Positions 1 through 8,364 of a stretch of 64,000 nt of DNA are shown piece by piece. The DNA comes from Streptomyces mangrovi (GTDB lineage Bacteria; Actinomycetota; Actinomycetes; Streptomycetales; Streptomycetaceae): positions 81,185-145,184 of the forward strand of contig NZ_FOSG01000017.1 of the NCBI RefSeq assembly GCF_900114215.1, read 5' to 3'. Each line of letters opens with the position of its first letter. Positions within the stretch are counted from its first letter, which is position 1. The notes under the pieces are model-generated. The model had not been told where the DNA came from and did not search any database. It saw only the letters and a list, made by a program, of their open reading frames with translations. The translations under genes and the position numbers were made by a program.

Positions 1-579
1 GGCGGCGATCTTGCCGTAGTCGTCCGCCGTCATGAACCCGGTCTGCCAGGGCCCGTCCATCTCGTTGCCCAGGCACCACATGCGTACGTTGTGCGGCTCC
101 GGTGTGCCGTTGGCGATGCGCAGGTCCGACCACGCCGTACCGGACGGGTGGTTGGCGTACTCGAGCAGGTCCAGGGCGGGCAGGATGCCTCGTGTGGCGA
201 CGTTGACCGCCAGCATCAGCTCGGAGCCGGTTAGCTTGAGCCATCTGGCGAACTCGTCGAGGCCGATCTGGTTCGATTCGAGCGAGTGCCAGGCGAGGTC
301 GCGGCGCACCGGGCGCTTCTCGCGCGGGCCGACCGAGTCCTCCCAGCGGAACCCGGAGACGAAGTTGCCGCCCGGGTAGCGGACGGTCGTGCAGCCGAGT
401 TCTCTGACGAGTTCGACGACGTCCATGCGGAACCCTTCGTCGTTCGCGCTCGGGTGTTCCGGCTCGTAGAGCCCGGTGTACACGCAGCGGCCGAGGTGCT
501 CGACGAACGAGCCGAAGGTGCGGCGTCGGACGGGGGCGATGACGGCCTGTCGGTCGAGCTCGATGCGGGCGCGGGGCAA
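1..579 (-). CDS. GH51 alpha-L-arabinofuranosidase (N-terminal part, cut by window edge)
   Basis: The 193 residues in the window read as the N-terminal part of a GH51 alpha-L-arabinofuranosidase, which removes arabinose side chains from arabinoxylan or arabinan. Seen: the early FGSFVEHLGRCVYTGLYEP segment, the VRYPGGNFVSGF segment, and WCLGNEMDGPWQ, where the Glu of GNE is the family's acid/base residue. The rest of the barrel and the nucleophile lie beyond the left edge. I chose a TTG start at 579 because GGAAAGGA lies just upstream and the N-terminal strand is retained; the first ATG (426) would remove conserved sequence. No signal peptide is seen, so it is probably cytoplasmic and acts on imported oligosaccharides. 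It follows the sugar ABC transporter genes on the same strand after a 136-base gap and is probably co-transcribed with them. Confidence 0.88.
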   Translation of the reverse strand, partial: MPRARIELDRQAVIAPVRRRTFGSFVEHLGRCVYTGLYEPEHPSANDEGFRMDVVELVRELGCTTVRYPGGNFVSGFRWEDSVGPREKRPVRRDLAWHSLESNQIGLDEFARWLKLTGSELMLAVNVATRGILPALDLLEYANHPSGTAWSDLRIANGTPEPHNVRMWCLGNEMDGPWQTGFMTADDYGKIAA

Positions 580-715
580 TTCGGCGGTCCTTTCCGGGGG
601 ATGGCACGGGGTGGGTCGTGGGCTGAGCGATGCCGTCGGTCAGCGGCCCGCCCCCGCCGCGGACACGGCAGGGGCAGGCACGGGACGCTCCGGCTCAAAG
701 ACGCCGGTGCCGGTT

Positions 716-1618
716 TCAGCCCTTCACGGCGCCGGTGAGACCGCCGACGATCCGCTTCTCGAAGACCGAGAAGAAGACCAGTGCGGGCAGCATGGCGAGT
801 GAGGTGAACGCGAGGACCTTCGCGGTGTCCGTGGAGTACTGCGAGGAGAACACCTGGACTCCGAGCGGCAGGGTGTAGTTCGCCTGCGAGTTGAGGATGT
901 ACAGGGGCAGGATGTAGTTGTTCCAGCTGCCGACGAACCCGAGGATGCCGACGGTGACCACGCCGGGCAGCGACAGCGGAACCACCATGCGGAAGAAGAA
1001 TCCGAGCCGGCTCATACCGTCGATCGCGGCGGCCTCCTCGATCTCGTTCGGAATGGCTCGCAGGAACGGCACCAGGATGATGACGGTCACCGGCAGGCCG
1101 AAGGCGATCTGCGGGATGATCACGCCGAGCAGGTTGTCGACGAGGCCGAGGTCCTTGATGACGAGGTACAGCGGGGTGATCGCGACGACCATCGGGAACA
1201 TCAGGCCCGCGGCGAACAGGGAGTACATCGCGCCCTTGAACCTGAAGTCGTAGCGTGCGATCACGAAGCTCACCATCAGGCCGAGGACGACGATACCGAC
1301 GGTGCTCGCGACCGCGACGACGAGGGAGTTGGCGAACTCGCCCCAGAACATCGTCGACTTCAGGACATCGAGGTAGTTGCCGACCACCCAGGGACTGGGC
1401 AGGGCGGCCGGTTCCGTGGTGATCTGCGAGTTGGTACGGAATCCGCCGAGCACGATGAAGAGCACCGGTGCGACGCAGACGCCGACGAAGAGCAGCGCGA
1501 CGAAGTAGGTGATGGGGCTCCCCCACTTCTGCGGCCTGTCACGGTTGCCGCGGCGGCCGGCGGACGGCTTCGGTTCCGTCGTGGAGGACATCCGGGAGGT
1601 GGCGGTCGTCGCACTCAT
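716..1618 (-). CDS. Sugar ABC transporter permease (MalG-like)
   Basis: A 300-residue inner-membrane permease of the carbohydrate uptake ABC family (binding-protein-dependent, CUT1 type). A long N-terminal cytoplasmic tail precedes six probable membrane segments, starting with ITYFVALLFVGVCVAPVLFIVLGG. The ATPase-contact loop is visible as EIEEAAAIDGMSRLGFFFRMVVPLSLPG, the EAA motif of this family. The C-terminus IVGGLTGAVKG is typical of MalG-like partners. The start codon overlaps the stop of the upstream permease (ATGA), so the two are translationally coupled and form the heterodimer. No ATPase gene is adjacent; Streptomyces CUT1 systems usually borrow a shared MsiK ATPase. The substrate is probably an arabino- or xylo-oligosaccharide, inferred only from the neighbouring glycosidases. 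Confidence 0.93.
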   Translation of the reverse strand: MSATTATSRMSSTTEPKPSAGRRGNRDRPQKWGSPITYFVALLFVGVCVAPVLFIVLGGFRTNSQITTEPAALPSPWVVGNYLDVLKSTMFWGEFANSLVVAVASTVGIVVLGLMVSFVIARYDFRFKGAMYSLFAAGLMFPMVVAITPLYLVIKDLGLVDNLLGVIIPQIAFGLPVTVIILVPFLRAIPNEIEEAAAIDGMSRLGFFFRMVVPLSLPGVVTVGILGFVGSWNNYILPLYILNSQANYTLPLGVQVFSSQYSTDTAKVLAFTSLAMLPALVFFSVFEKRIVGGLTGAVKG

Positions 1619-2640
1619 CACACGGTCCCTTCGGTGACGGCGCCCTTGAGGTCGCGGCGCAGGACGAAGCGCTGGTAGAGCAGCGCGACGCCGAGCGAGA
1701 TCAGGAACATCACGACCGCGACGGCGCTGCCGTAGCCGTAGTTGCCCGCGTTGCGGCCCTGGGCGAGCATGTAGATCGCCATGGTCGAGGTGCCCGCGGT
1801 GCCCGAGACGTACTGACCCCAGATGATGTAGACGAGGTCGAACAACTGCAGCGAGCCGATGATCGACAGGAACGCCCAGATACGGATCGTCGGTCCCAGC
1901 AGCGGCAGTGTGATGCGGCGCTGGATCTGCCAGTAGGAGGCGCCGTCGATCTGCGCGGCCTCGAAGAGTTCGTCGGGGATCGACTGCAGGCCGGCGAGCA
2001 TCAGGATCACCGCGAAGCCGATGTACTTCCACGTGATGATGACCATCAGCGTCCAGATGGCCAGGTCCGGGTCGGCGATCCAGTCGGTCTCCAGGGAGCC
2101 CAGGCCGATGCTGCGCAGCAGGTCGTTGACGGCTCCGTTGCTCTGGAGCATCAGACTCCAGCCGGTGCCGACGATGACCTCGGAGATGATGTAGGGCACG
2201 AAGATCAGGACGCGGATGGTCGAGCGGCCGCGGATCCTCTGGTTGAGCAGCAGTGCGAGGACGATCGCCAGCGGGCCCTGGATGACCAGTGAGAGCACCA
2301 GGATCAGGCCGTTGTGCCACAGGACGTCGTGGAAGGCGGGGTCGGTGAGGATCAGCTTGTAGTTGTTCAGGCCGACCCAGTCGGTGGGGTCCCCGTAGCC
2401 CTTCCACCGGTAGAAGCCGTAGTACGCGGCGAGCGCGACCGGGAAGATCACGAACGCCAGGAACGTGATGATCGCCGGTGCGGACAGGACCGCGATCTCC
2501 AGTCGCATCCTGGCACGGCCCCGGCGGTGCGCAGCCGCTCGCGGCGGAGCCGGGGGCGCGGACACGGCCGCGTCCCCGGCTCGGGGCGTGCCCTGCGACT
2601 GGCGGCCGTCGGCCGTGTCAGTGCCCAGGGTGTCGCTCAT
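1618..2640 (-). CDS. Sugar ABC transporter permease (MalF-like)
   Basis: A 340-residue permease that pairs with the following MalG-like protein. The N-terminal 45 residues are Ala/Pro/Arg-rich and cytoplasmic, followed by a first membrane helix (IAVLSAPAIITFLAFVIFPVALAAYYGFY) and five more. The EAA loop reads ELFEAAQIDGASYWQIQRRITLPLLGP, the expected contact site for the ATPase. The gene ends inside the start of the downstream permease and begins ten bases after the binding-protein gene, so all three sit in one operon. Family, membrane topology and partner are clear. The transported sugar is inferred from context only. Confidence 0.93.
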   Translation of the reverse strand: MSDTLGTDTADGRQSQGTPRAGDAAVSAPPAPPRAAAHRRGRARMRLEIAVLSAPAIITFLAFVIFPVALAAYYGFYRWKGYGDPTDWVGLNNYKLILTDPAFHDVLWHNGLILVLSLVIQGPLAIVLALLLNQRIRGRSTIRVLIFVPYIISEVIVGTGWSLMLQSNGAVNDLLRSIGLGSLETDWIADPDLAIWTLMVIITWKYIGFAVILMLAGLQSIPDELFEAAQIDGASYWQIQRRITLPLLGPTIRIWAFLSIIGSLQLFDLVYIIWGQYVSGTAGTSTMAIYMLAQGRNAGNYGYGSAVAVVMFLISLGVALLYQRFVLRRDLKGAVTEGTV

Positions 2641-2650
2641 GTCTGCTTAC

Positions 2651-3934
2651 TCAGCCCTTCTCGGCGGCGGCTTTGACGTCCTTGACGATGTCGGCGGCGG
2701 AGCCCTCGCCGGCCATCAGGTTCACGACGGCGATGTTCATGGCGTTGCCGACGTTCTGGCCGTAGACGGTGTCGAGGAACTGCATCGAGTAGGCGGCCTT
2801 GTTGAAGGCCTGCAGCGCCGAGATGTTGTAGGGCTCGGTGACGACCCCCTGGGCATCCTTGTTCACCGGGATCGTGTCGAAGGCCTCGGCATAGGCCTCC
2901 TGCTGGTCCTTGGTCACGACGAACCGGAGGAAGTCGAGGGCTTCCTCGGGGGCGTTCTTGGACAGCGAGTACCCGCCGGCGCCGCCCATGATGGCGGTCG
3001 GGTCGCCCTGGCCGCCGGGCACGGCGGGGAAGGGGAACCAGCCCAGATCGGGGAGGGGCTTCTTGTCCGGGGTCAGGTCGGCGATCACACCGGGGTTCCA
3101 GTTGCCCATGAGTTCCATGGCCGCCTTGTGGTTGGCGAGCATGCCCGCCGACGAACCGGCGCCCTGCTGCGACGAGGCGGTCAGGAAGCCCTTCTGGAAG
3201 GGGTCGGCCTCCAGGAGCGACTCCAGGTCCTCGCCGGCCTTGGTCCAGCACGGGTCGTCGAATGCGAGCGACTTGGCGGCCTCCTGCATGGCCTCCTGGC
3301 TGCACTCGCGCAGGGCGAAGTTGTAGTACCAGTGCGCGGCCGGCCAGGCGTCCTTGGCGCCGACCGCGATCGGCGCGACGTCGATCGCCTTCAGCTTCGC
3401 GACGGCGTCCTTGAGTTCGTCCATCGTCGTCGGCGGCGAGGTGATGCCGGCCTTCTTGAACAGGTCCTTGCTGTAGTAGATGCCCTCGGGCTGCGTGTCG
3501 AGCGGCATCGCGTAGACCTTGCCGTCGATCGAGACGCCCTCGAGAGCCGCGTCGCCCACGTTGGCCCTGTCGGTGTCGGTCAGGTCCAGCGCCTGGATCT
3601 GGCCGGCGTCGACCATGGCCTGCATCTTGCCGCCGCCGCGCTGCAGGAAGATGTCGGGCGCGGAGTTGGAGTTGAGCGCGTTCTGCAGCTTGCCGTCGAG
3701 GTCCTCGTTCTGGACCGACTGGATCTTGATCGTGACGTCCGGGTGCAGCGAGTGGTACTCCTTCGCGGCGCTCTTCCAGTACTCCGCGCCGCGCCCTTCC
3801 ATCGCGTTCGTCCAGAGGGTCACCATGCCCTGGCCATCGGACGAACCGTCGCTGCCGCCGGCGCAGCCGGTGGCGGCGAGTGCGATGCCCAAGCCGATCG
3901 CGGCAGCCGTCATGCTGCGGGTTTTCCTCATCAC
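2651..3934 (-). CDS. Extracellular sugar-binding lipoprotein of the ABC transporter
   Basis: A 427-residue solute-binding lipoprotein that captures sugar outside the cell and delivers it to the two permeases downstream. The N-terminus (MMRKTRSMTAAAIGLGIALA) is a lipoprotein signal peptide ending in ATGC, whose Cys would be lipid-modified. The body has the cluster B (MalE-like) pattern: VTLWTNAMEGRGAEYW at the first strand, the PDIFLQRGGG hinge region, the DTQPEGIYYSKDLFKKAG segment, and a C-terminal LMAGEGSAADIVKDVKAAAEKG typical of these proteins. It is the first gene of the operon. A TTTGCGCAAA palindrome lies about 45 bases upstream, so the operon is probably under a LacI-type repressor encoded elsewhere. 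Affinity for arabino/xylo-oligosaccharides is an inference from neighbours. Confidence 0.93.
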   Translation of the reverse strand: MMRKTRSMTAAAIGLGIALAATGCAGGSDGSSDGQGMVTLWTNAMEGRGAEYWKSAAKEYHSLHPDVTIKIQSVQNEDLDGKLQNALNSNSAPDIFLQRGGGKMQAMVDAGQIQALDLTDTDRANVGDAALEGVSIDGKVYAMPLDTQPEGIYYSKDLFKKAGITSPPTTMDELKDAVAKLKAIDVAPIAVGAKDAWPAAHWYYNFALRECSQEAMQEAAKSLAFDDPCWTKAGEDLESLLEADPFQKGFLTASSQQGAGSSAGMLANHKAAMELMGNWNPGVIADLTPDKKPLPDLGWFPFPAVPGGQGDPTAIMGGAGGYSLSKNAPEEALDFLRFVVTKDQQEAYAEAFDTIPVNKDAQGVVTEPYNISALQAFNKAAYSMQFLDTVYGQNVGNAMNIAVVNLMAGEGSAADIVKDVKAAAEKG

Positions 3935-3978
3935 CGTGGAACTCCCTGATCTGTCGTCAGTGATCCAACTACTGTCAA

Positions 3979-3988
3979 TTTGCGCAAA
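3979..3988. promoter_or_regulatory. Candidate LacI-family operator in divergent sugar promoter region
   Basis: The perfect palindrome TTTGCGCAAA lies between the binding-protein gene (starts 3934, minus) and the GH39 gene (starts 4285, plus). A related imperfect site, TTTTCGCAAGTT, lies at about 4056-4067. Central-CG palindromes of this kind are the usual operators of LacI-type sugar repressors. The spacing suits shared control of both divergent units, but no regulator gene is present in the window. Confidence 0.45.
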
Positions 3989-4219
3989 CTAATAGGCCGT
4001 CCGCGAAGCGGGAGCTAAGGTGTACAGTCAGAAACAAGCGAGAAGCAACCAATAGTTTTCGCAAGTTGCCCAATCGTTACCGACGCAGCCACCGTCGTGG
4101 GCGGTCACGAACGGGCGGGGTGACGATCGGGGACGGACTCGGTCGCACCCGGCCGGGCCCCGGCTTCCGGGCCTCGACCTGGAAGGTCGGCTTTCATCCC
4201 GAACACCTCCGGCGAGCCC

Positions 4220-4267
4220 CACCCCGCACCGCATCGCACCACCCACCCCGCACCGCACCGCATCGCA
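4220..4267. repeat. Two-copy imperfect direct repeat in the GH39 leader
   Basis: The unit CACCCCGCACCGCATCGCA occurs at 4220-4238. It recurs at 4244-4267 with a five-base ACCGC duplication inside the second copy. It sits directly before the ribosome site of the GH39 gene. It may be a slippage product or part of the untranslated leader; no function can be read from it. Confidence 0.6.
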
Positions 4268-4284
4268 GCAAAGGAACCCCCACC

Positions 4285-5832
4285 ATGCGGATCGCTGTTC
4301 CCCGGCAGCCGACAGCCCGGCTCTCCGGCGCCTGGCGCCACTGCGTCGGCACAGGCCGGCTCGACCTCGCGCTGCGGCGCGACTATCAGGACTCCCTCGG
4401 CCTCGTCCAGCGGGAGATCGGTTTCCGGTACATCCGGGGACACGGCCTGCTCAGCGACGGGATGGGCGTCCACCGCCCCTACGACTGGGCCGGCGAGCGG
4501 CACGTGCGCCACGCCTTCATGTACGTCGACCAGGTGGTGGACGCCTACCTGGGAATGGGTATCGCGCCCTTCCTCGAGCTCGGCTTCATGCCGTCCGGGC
4601 TCGCCTCCGGCGACGACACCGTGTTCTGGTGGAAGGGCAACATCACTCCGCCCCGCGACGAGAAGGAGTGGGCGGACCTCGTCCGCGCCGTCATCGGGCA
4701 CCTGGTCGACCGCTACGGCATCGACCAGGTGCGCCGATGGCCGATCGAGGTGTGGAACGAGCCCAACCTGGCGGCGTTCTGGTCCGCGGACCAGAACGCC
4801 TACCACCGCCTCTACGAGGTGACCTCACTGGCCGTCAAGGAGGTCGACGCCGGACTCCAGGTGGGCGGCCCCTCGCTGGCGCCGGGTTACGAGGACGAGT
4901 GGATCCAGCGCTTCGCCGAGTTCGTCGAGGCCCGCGACCTGCCGATCGACTTCGTGAGCCGCCACGCCTACACCTCCGGCCCCGTCCAGCCCGTGCCGTT
5001 CGGCGCCCACCAGACGCTCATGCCGGCGTCGGCGCTGCTGGAGCAGTTCGGCGCCCCGCGGCGGCAGCTGGCGGGCACCGAACTCGCCGGTCTGCCGGTC
5101 CACATCACCGAGTTCAACTCCTCGTACCGGCCGGACAACCCGGTCCACGACACCGCGTTCCACGCGGCGTACCTCGCGCCGGTTCTGGTGAACGGGGGCG
5201 ACATCGCCGACTCCTTCTCGTACTGGACGTTCAGCGACGTGTTCGAGGAGGTGGGCATCCCCACCGCGCCGTTCCACGGCGGCTTCGGGCTGCTGACACA
5301 CCGGCAGATCAGAAAACCCACCTACCACCTGTACACGTTCATGGCCGAGATGGGCGAGCAGATCCTCGCCCGGGGCGAGGACCATCTGGTGACCCGGCAC
5401 GGCGACGGGCGCGTCACCCTACTGGCCTGGGCGCCGGCCGATCCGGCCGGCGGCGAGCCCGCCGACGGCCACACGCTCCGGCTGTCTCTGCCCGTCGGCG
5501 CCCCGGAGGCGCGGGGATCCGCCTTCGCACGCCGCCGCTCCGTGAGCGAGGACGCCGGCAACCCCTGGGCCGCCTGGTGCGAGATGGGGCGGCCGCTCGC
5601 ACCCGGCGACCGCCAACTCGACGCCCTCCACGAGGCCGCCGAGCCCGCTCGCTCGCACCGGAGCGTGCCCGTCGCCGGCGGGCGCGCCGATGTGGACCTC
5701 GTCCTGGGCCGCAACGAGGTGACGCTGCTGGATCTCACCCCGGTCGTCGACGAGACGCCGGAGTGGTGGAGCGACAACCGGCTGTTCGGCCTCGGCACCG
5801 ATGACATCGACGCCTCCGCGGACCGGTCGTAA
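4285..5832 (+). CDS. GH39 family glycosidase (beta-xylosidase-like)
   Basis: A 515-residue glycoside hydrolase with the GH39 pattern, the beta-xylosidase/alpha-iduronidase family of clan A TIM barrels. Seen: IEVWNEPNL, where the Glu is the acid/base residue, and VHITEFNSSY, where the Glu is the nucleophile. GHGLLSDGMGVHRPYDWAG near the N-terminus and the FMPSGLASG strand also fit. A C-terminal beta domain follows the barrel. The ATG at 4285 is preceded by AAAGGAAC; an upstream in-frame extension to 4066 would run through the repeat and is not protein-like. There is no signal peptide, so it probably acts inside the cell on imported xylo-oligosaccharides. It is divergent from the ABC transporter/GH51 operon and is probably co-regulated with it. 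Confidence 0.88.
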   Translation: MRIAVPRQPTARLSGAWRHCVGTGRLDLALRRDYQDSLGLVQREIGFRYIRGHGLLSDGMGVHRPYDWAGERHVRHAFMYVDQVVDAYLGMGIAPFLELGFMPSGLASGDDTVFWWKGNITPPRDEKEWADLVRAVIGHLVDRYGIDQVRRWPIEVWNEPNLAAFWSADQNAYHRLYEVTSLAVKEVDAGLQVGGPSLAPGYEDEWIQRFAEFVEARDLPIDFVSRHAYTSGPVQPVPFGAHQTLMPASALLEQFGAPRRQLAGTELAGLPVHITEFNSSYRPDNPVHDTAFHAAYLAPVLVNGGDIADSFSYWTFSDVFEEVGIPTAPFHGGFGLLTHRQIRKPTYHLYTFMAEMGEQILARGEDHLVTRHGDGRVTLLAWAPADPAGGEPADGHTLRLSLPVGAPEARGSAFARRRSVSEDAGNPWAAWCEMGRPLAPGDRQLDALHEAAEPARSHRSVPVAGGRADVDLVLGRNEVTLLDLTPVVDETPEWWSDNRLFGLGTDDIDASADRS

Positions 5833-5861
5833 GTGCCCCGCCGCCCACGGCGGTGGGGCAC
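5833..5861. terminator. Stem-loop terminator after GH39
   Basis: The arms GTGCCCCGCCGCC (5833-5845) and GGCGGTGGGGCAC (5849-5861) form a 13-bp stem with one G-T wobble and a three-base CAC loop. It begins one base after the GH39 stop codon. The position between convergent genes fits a terminator; there is no long T-run, as is usual in Streptomyces. Confidence 0.75.
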
Positions 5862-5870
5862 GCCCATCCG

Positions 5871-5937
5871 GGCGGAGCCGGTTTTCGGTCCTGGCCCATC
5901 GTTTTCCAGACAGGGCAGGATCCGGACCGGCTCCGCC
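5871..5937. terminator. Second, larger inverted repeat in the convergent gap
   Basis: The arms GGCGGAGCCGG (5871-5881) and CCGGCTCCGCC (5927-5937) are perfect complements 45 bases apart. The spacer can form a weaker inner hairpin (CCTGGCCC against GGGCAGG). It lies between the GH39 gene and the convergent membrane protein ending at 5970. It probably insulates the sugar locus from the eCIS locus. Confidence 0.5.
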
Positions 5938-5969
5938 GGGCCGCCGGTGGATAGTCTTGTGAAGGGTGT

Positions 5970-7322
5970 TCACCCCGCTGTACGGCTGAGCACACCGCTC
6001 ACGTTCAGAACTTCATGGCATCCCCGCGCCCGGCGACCGGTGGCCGGTGTGCCCGGCTTCTCACAGGTCACTTCCATGGTCACGGTTTCGTTCTCAGGGA
6101 TCTCGATGGGGGTCACCCAGTGGTAGTCCTGGTTGCGGAAGGTCTCCAGCGCGATCGTGGTGATCTTGCGTTCGCCGAACGTGATCGTCAGCACTCCCTC
6201 GTCGCCCTGGAAGTTGGCGACGACGATGTCCGTGACCCGGAAGACGCTGTTCTCCGGTACCGAGTAGGTACCGGCCCTGGTCTCCCCGTCGGGTGTCCGC
6301 AGGTCGATGGTCGCCGAACTCTGCCGGCCGGCGCCGCCCGCGACTCCGGCGTCGCCGTCGGCCGCGCCCCCGTCGCCACCGGAACCGGGCGACGCTCCCG
6401 TGCCCCGGTCACCGGGGCGGGCTTCCGAACCGCCGCCGGGGCCGGTGCCCGGCCCCTGTCCGCCCTGCTCCCCGGCATGCGTGGGACGCGACTGGACCAT
6501 CTCGCCGGCCGCTTCCTCGGCGGCACTGCGCACCACCGGACGGACCAGCGCGAACCAGGCGAGCAACAGCGCCAGCAGCGCCGCGAGCACCACGAGCAGC
6601 CACTTGGGGAAGACCGGGATCTGGACGAACTCCGCCTCCAGCGGAGCCCGGACGGCGGTCGCGTCCCGTCGCACCGTCTCCCGGTCGCCGGTTTCGCCGG
6701 CTTCGGTGGTGTCCACGGTGAACGGCCACACCACCGGGGAGCCGAACCACACCGGCTTGCCCGTACGGACCCGCAGCCCGGCCTCCACCGACTCCCCGGG
6801 CTGAAGTTCCGGCTCCGCCGGGCTGAAGGCGAACCCCAGTTCCTCACCCGCCTGGCCGGGGGTGAACCCCACCCGCACGGGGGTGTTGCCCCGGTTGCGC
6901 ACCTTCAGCCGGTAGCGGCCCCGCAGCCAGCCGTGCCGGCGGCCCGGAGCCAACTCCGTGTGCAGTTCCCGGAACTCCCCGACGTGCACGGTGGTTTCGA
7001 GCACCCGCACCGACTCGGGGTGTTCGGCCGGCAGGATCCGCACTCCCAGGGGGGTCTCACCGGCCCGCACCTGCGGGGAGCGCGGCGGCTCCAGACGGAT
7101 CGTCACCGTCTGCGAGGTGCCGGGATACAGGGAGATCCGCGGGGTGTCCACGGTGGACCAGGCGGCACAGTCCCCGACGACCTCCAGGCTGTACGCCTCG
7201 ACGATGTCGCCGTCGTTGCGGACCGTCACACTGGTCGTGGCCGTGTCGCCCGGTGCCACCGTCACCGCCGGGATGTCGGGGCCGGCCGCACCGGGGCCGG
7301 AAGAGGCTTCGGAAGGTGTCAC
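5970..7322 (-). CDS. eCIS-linked membrane protein with NEW3/CARDB-like domains
   Basis: A 450-residue protein resembling the COG1470-type proteins often annotated 'hydrolytic protein' beside Streptomyces eCIS loci. Residues 15-80 and 110-185 look like two Ig-like repeats (VTVAPGDTATTSVTVRNDGDIVEAYSLEV; YRLKVRNRGNTPVRVGFTP). One membrane helix lies at about 241-261 (LLVVLAALLALLLAWFALV). A Gly/Pro/Ala-rich linker and a C-terminal beta-rich domain follow. No catalytic motif is visible, so a hydrolytic role is not supported. GTG at 7322 is chosen, but a TTG at 7406 has a better ribosome site (GGAGAG) and would add 28 residues. It is divergent from the LuxR gene. Its role in the injection system is unknown. 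Confidence 0.65.
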   Translation of the reverse strand: MTPSEASSGPGAAGPDIPAVTVAPGDTATTSVTVRNDGDIVEAYSLEVVGDCAAWSTVDTPRISLYPGTSQTVTIRLEPPRSPQVRAGETPLGVRILPAEHPESVRVLETTVHVGEFRELHTELAPGRRHGWLRGRYRLKVRNRGNTPVRVGFTPGQAGEELGFAFSPAEPELQPGESVEAGLRVRTGKPVWFGSPVVWPFTVDTTEAGETGDRETVRRDATAVRAPLEAEFVQIPVFPKWLLVVLAALLALLLAWFALVRPVVRSAAEEAAGEMVQSRPTHAGEQGGQGPGTGPGGGSEARPGDRGTGASPGSGGDGGAADGDAGVAGGAGRQSSATIDLRTPDGETRAGTYSVPENSVFRVTDIVVANFQGDEGVLTITFGERKITTIALETFRNQDYHWVTPIEIPENETVTMEVTCEKPGTPATGRRARGCHEVLNVSGVLSRTAG

Positions 7323-7526
7323 GCCGCCACGGTAGGACCGTGCCCAAGGGCTCGACGAGGAGCGCGAGGGCAAAACCCGGGCAGTCGTCGTGCCCGGGGA
7401 CAACAACCGATCTCTCCGCGGGAGGGCGTGGCCCGCGGTGTTCCGTCACCGTGTGCCGGCAGCGCACGGGCGGCCCGTCCCCACGTCGTCCCGCGGACCC
7501 AGCACTTACGGAACAGGTGGCTTCCC

Positions 7527-8249
7527 ATGCACTCTCCAGAGAAGAGCAGCCCGGCCATGACCGCCTCCACGCCATATGTGCCCGCCCAGCCCCGGTCCGC
7601 GCACCGGCCCTCCCGTCCCGATCTCCCGGGCCGGGTGACCGTGGCCGTCTACGCCGCCGATCCCGTCCTGCGCGTCGGCGTCGTGCAGCAGTTACGCTCG
7701 CGCCCCGAGGTGGACCTGCTCGACGGTGCCGACGCGGAGCGGGCCCAGACATCGCTGGTGGTCGTGGACGGCGTCGACGACGACGTGGCCGCCCTGCTGC
7801 ACCGGCTGCGGCACAACACCGCCACCCGCGCCGGCCTCGTGGTCGGCACTCTGGGGCCCGGCGCGCTGCAACGCGTCATCGAGTGCGGCGTGGCGGCGGT
7901 GCTTCGGCGTGCCGATGCCGACCAGGATCGTCTTCTCCACCTGGTCCTGGCGATGGCCAACGGCGAAGGCGTGCTGCCCGGCGACCTGCTCGGCAAGCTG
8001 CTCACGCACGTGGGCGGCCTCCAGCGTTCGGCGCTCGATCCGCGGGGTGTGTCCCTGTCCACGCTGACCACGCGTGAGGCGGACATGCTGCGTCTGGTGG
8101 CGGAAGGCCTGGACACCGCGGAGATCGCCCGCAAGACCGCGTACTCCGAACGGACCGTCAAGAACGTGCTGCACGAGATCACCACACGGCTGCAGCTGCG
8201 CAACCGGGCCCACGCCGTCGGCTACGCGCTGCGCAACGGGCTGATCTGA
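7527..8249 (+). CDS. LuxR/NarL-type transcriptional regulator at the eCIS locus
   Basis: A 240-residue regulator. The C-terminal 65 residues are a clear LuxR helix-turn-helix: LSTLTTREADMLRLVAEGLDTAEIARKTAYSERTVKNVLHEITTRL. Residues about 38-150 resemble a degenerate response-regulator receiver (VTVAVYAADPVLRVGVVQQL, LVVVDG with a possible phospho-Asp, and a shortened middle). No sensor kinase is adjacent, so it may be an orphan regulator that does not depend on classical phosphorylation. ATG at 7527 has AGGTGG upstream; ATG at 7557 is an alternative. It stands at the head of the plus-strand eCIS genes and is a good candidate for their control. Confidence 0.85.
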   Translation: MHSPEKSSPAMTASTPYVPAQPRSAHRPSRPDLPGRVTVAVYAADPVLRVGVVQQLRSRPEVDLLDGADAERAQTSLVVVDGVDDDVAALLHRLRHNTATRAGLVVGTLGPGALQRVIECGVAAVLRRADADQDRLLHLVLAMANGEGVLPGDLLGKLLTHVGGLQRSALDPRGVSLSTLTTREADMLRLVAEGLDTAEIARKTAYSERTVKNVLHEITTRLQLRNRAHAVGYALRNGLI

Positions 8250-8364
8250 CGGCGGCCGGTACCGCGGCACTGCCCGAAAGCGCACCGCACGCTTCCCCCG
8301 GGTACGGCCCCGCCGCCCTGCCGCGCCACACACGGCCGTCGCAGGGTGGCGGGGGCACACCCGG

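Noticed and set aside
231..1526. 431-codon minus-strand open frame overlapping the permease and GH51 genes
   Set aside because: Arg/Pro-rich and in the wrong frame; both true genes have clear family motifs.
2465..3949. 494-codon plus-strand open frame across the sugar-binding protein gene
   Set aside because: The minus-strand lipoprotein with signal peptide and family motifs explains the region; the opposite frame is a composition artefact.
4066..4284. N-terminal extension of the GH39 gene
   Set aside because: It would translate the direct repeat and promoter region into Arg/Pro/His-rich sequence. The ATG at 4285 has a ribosome site and matches the family start.
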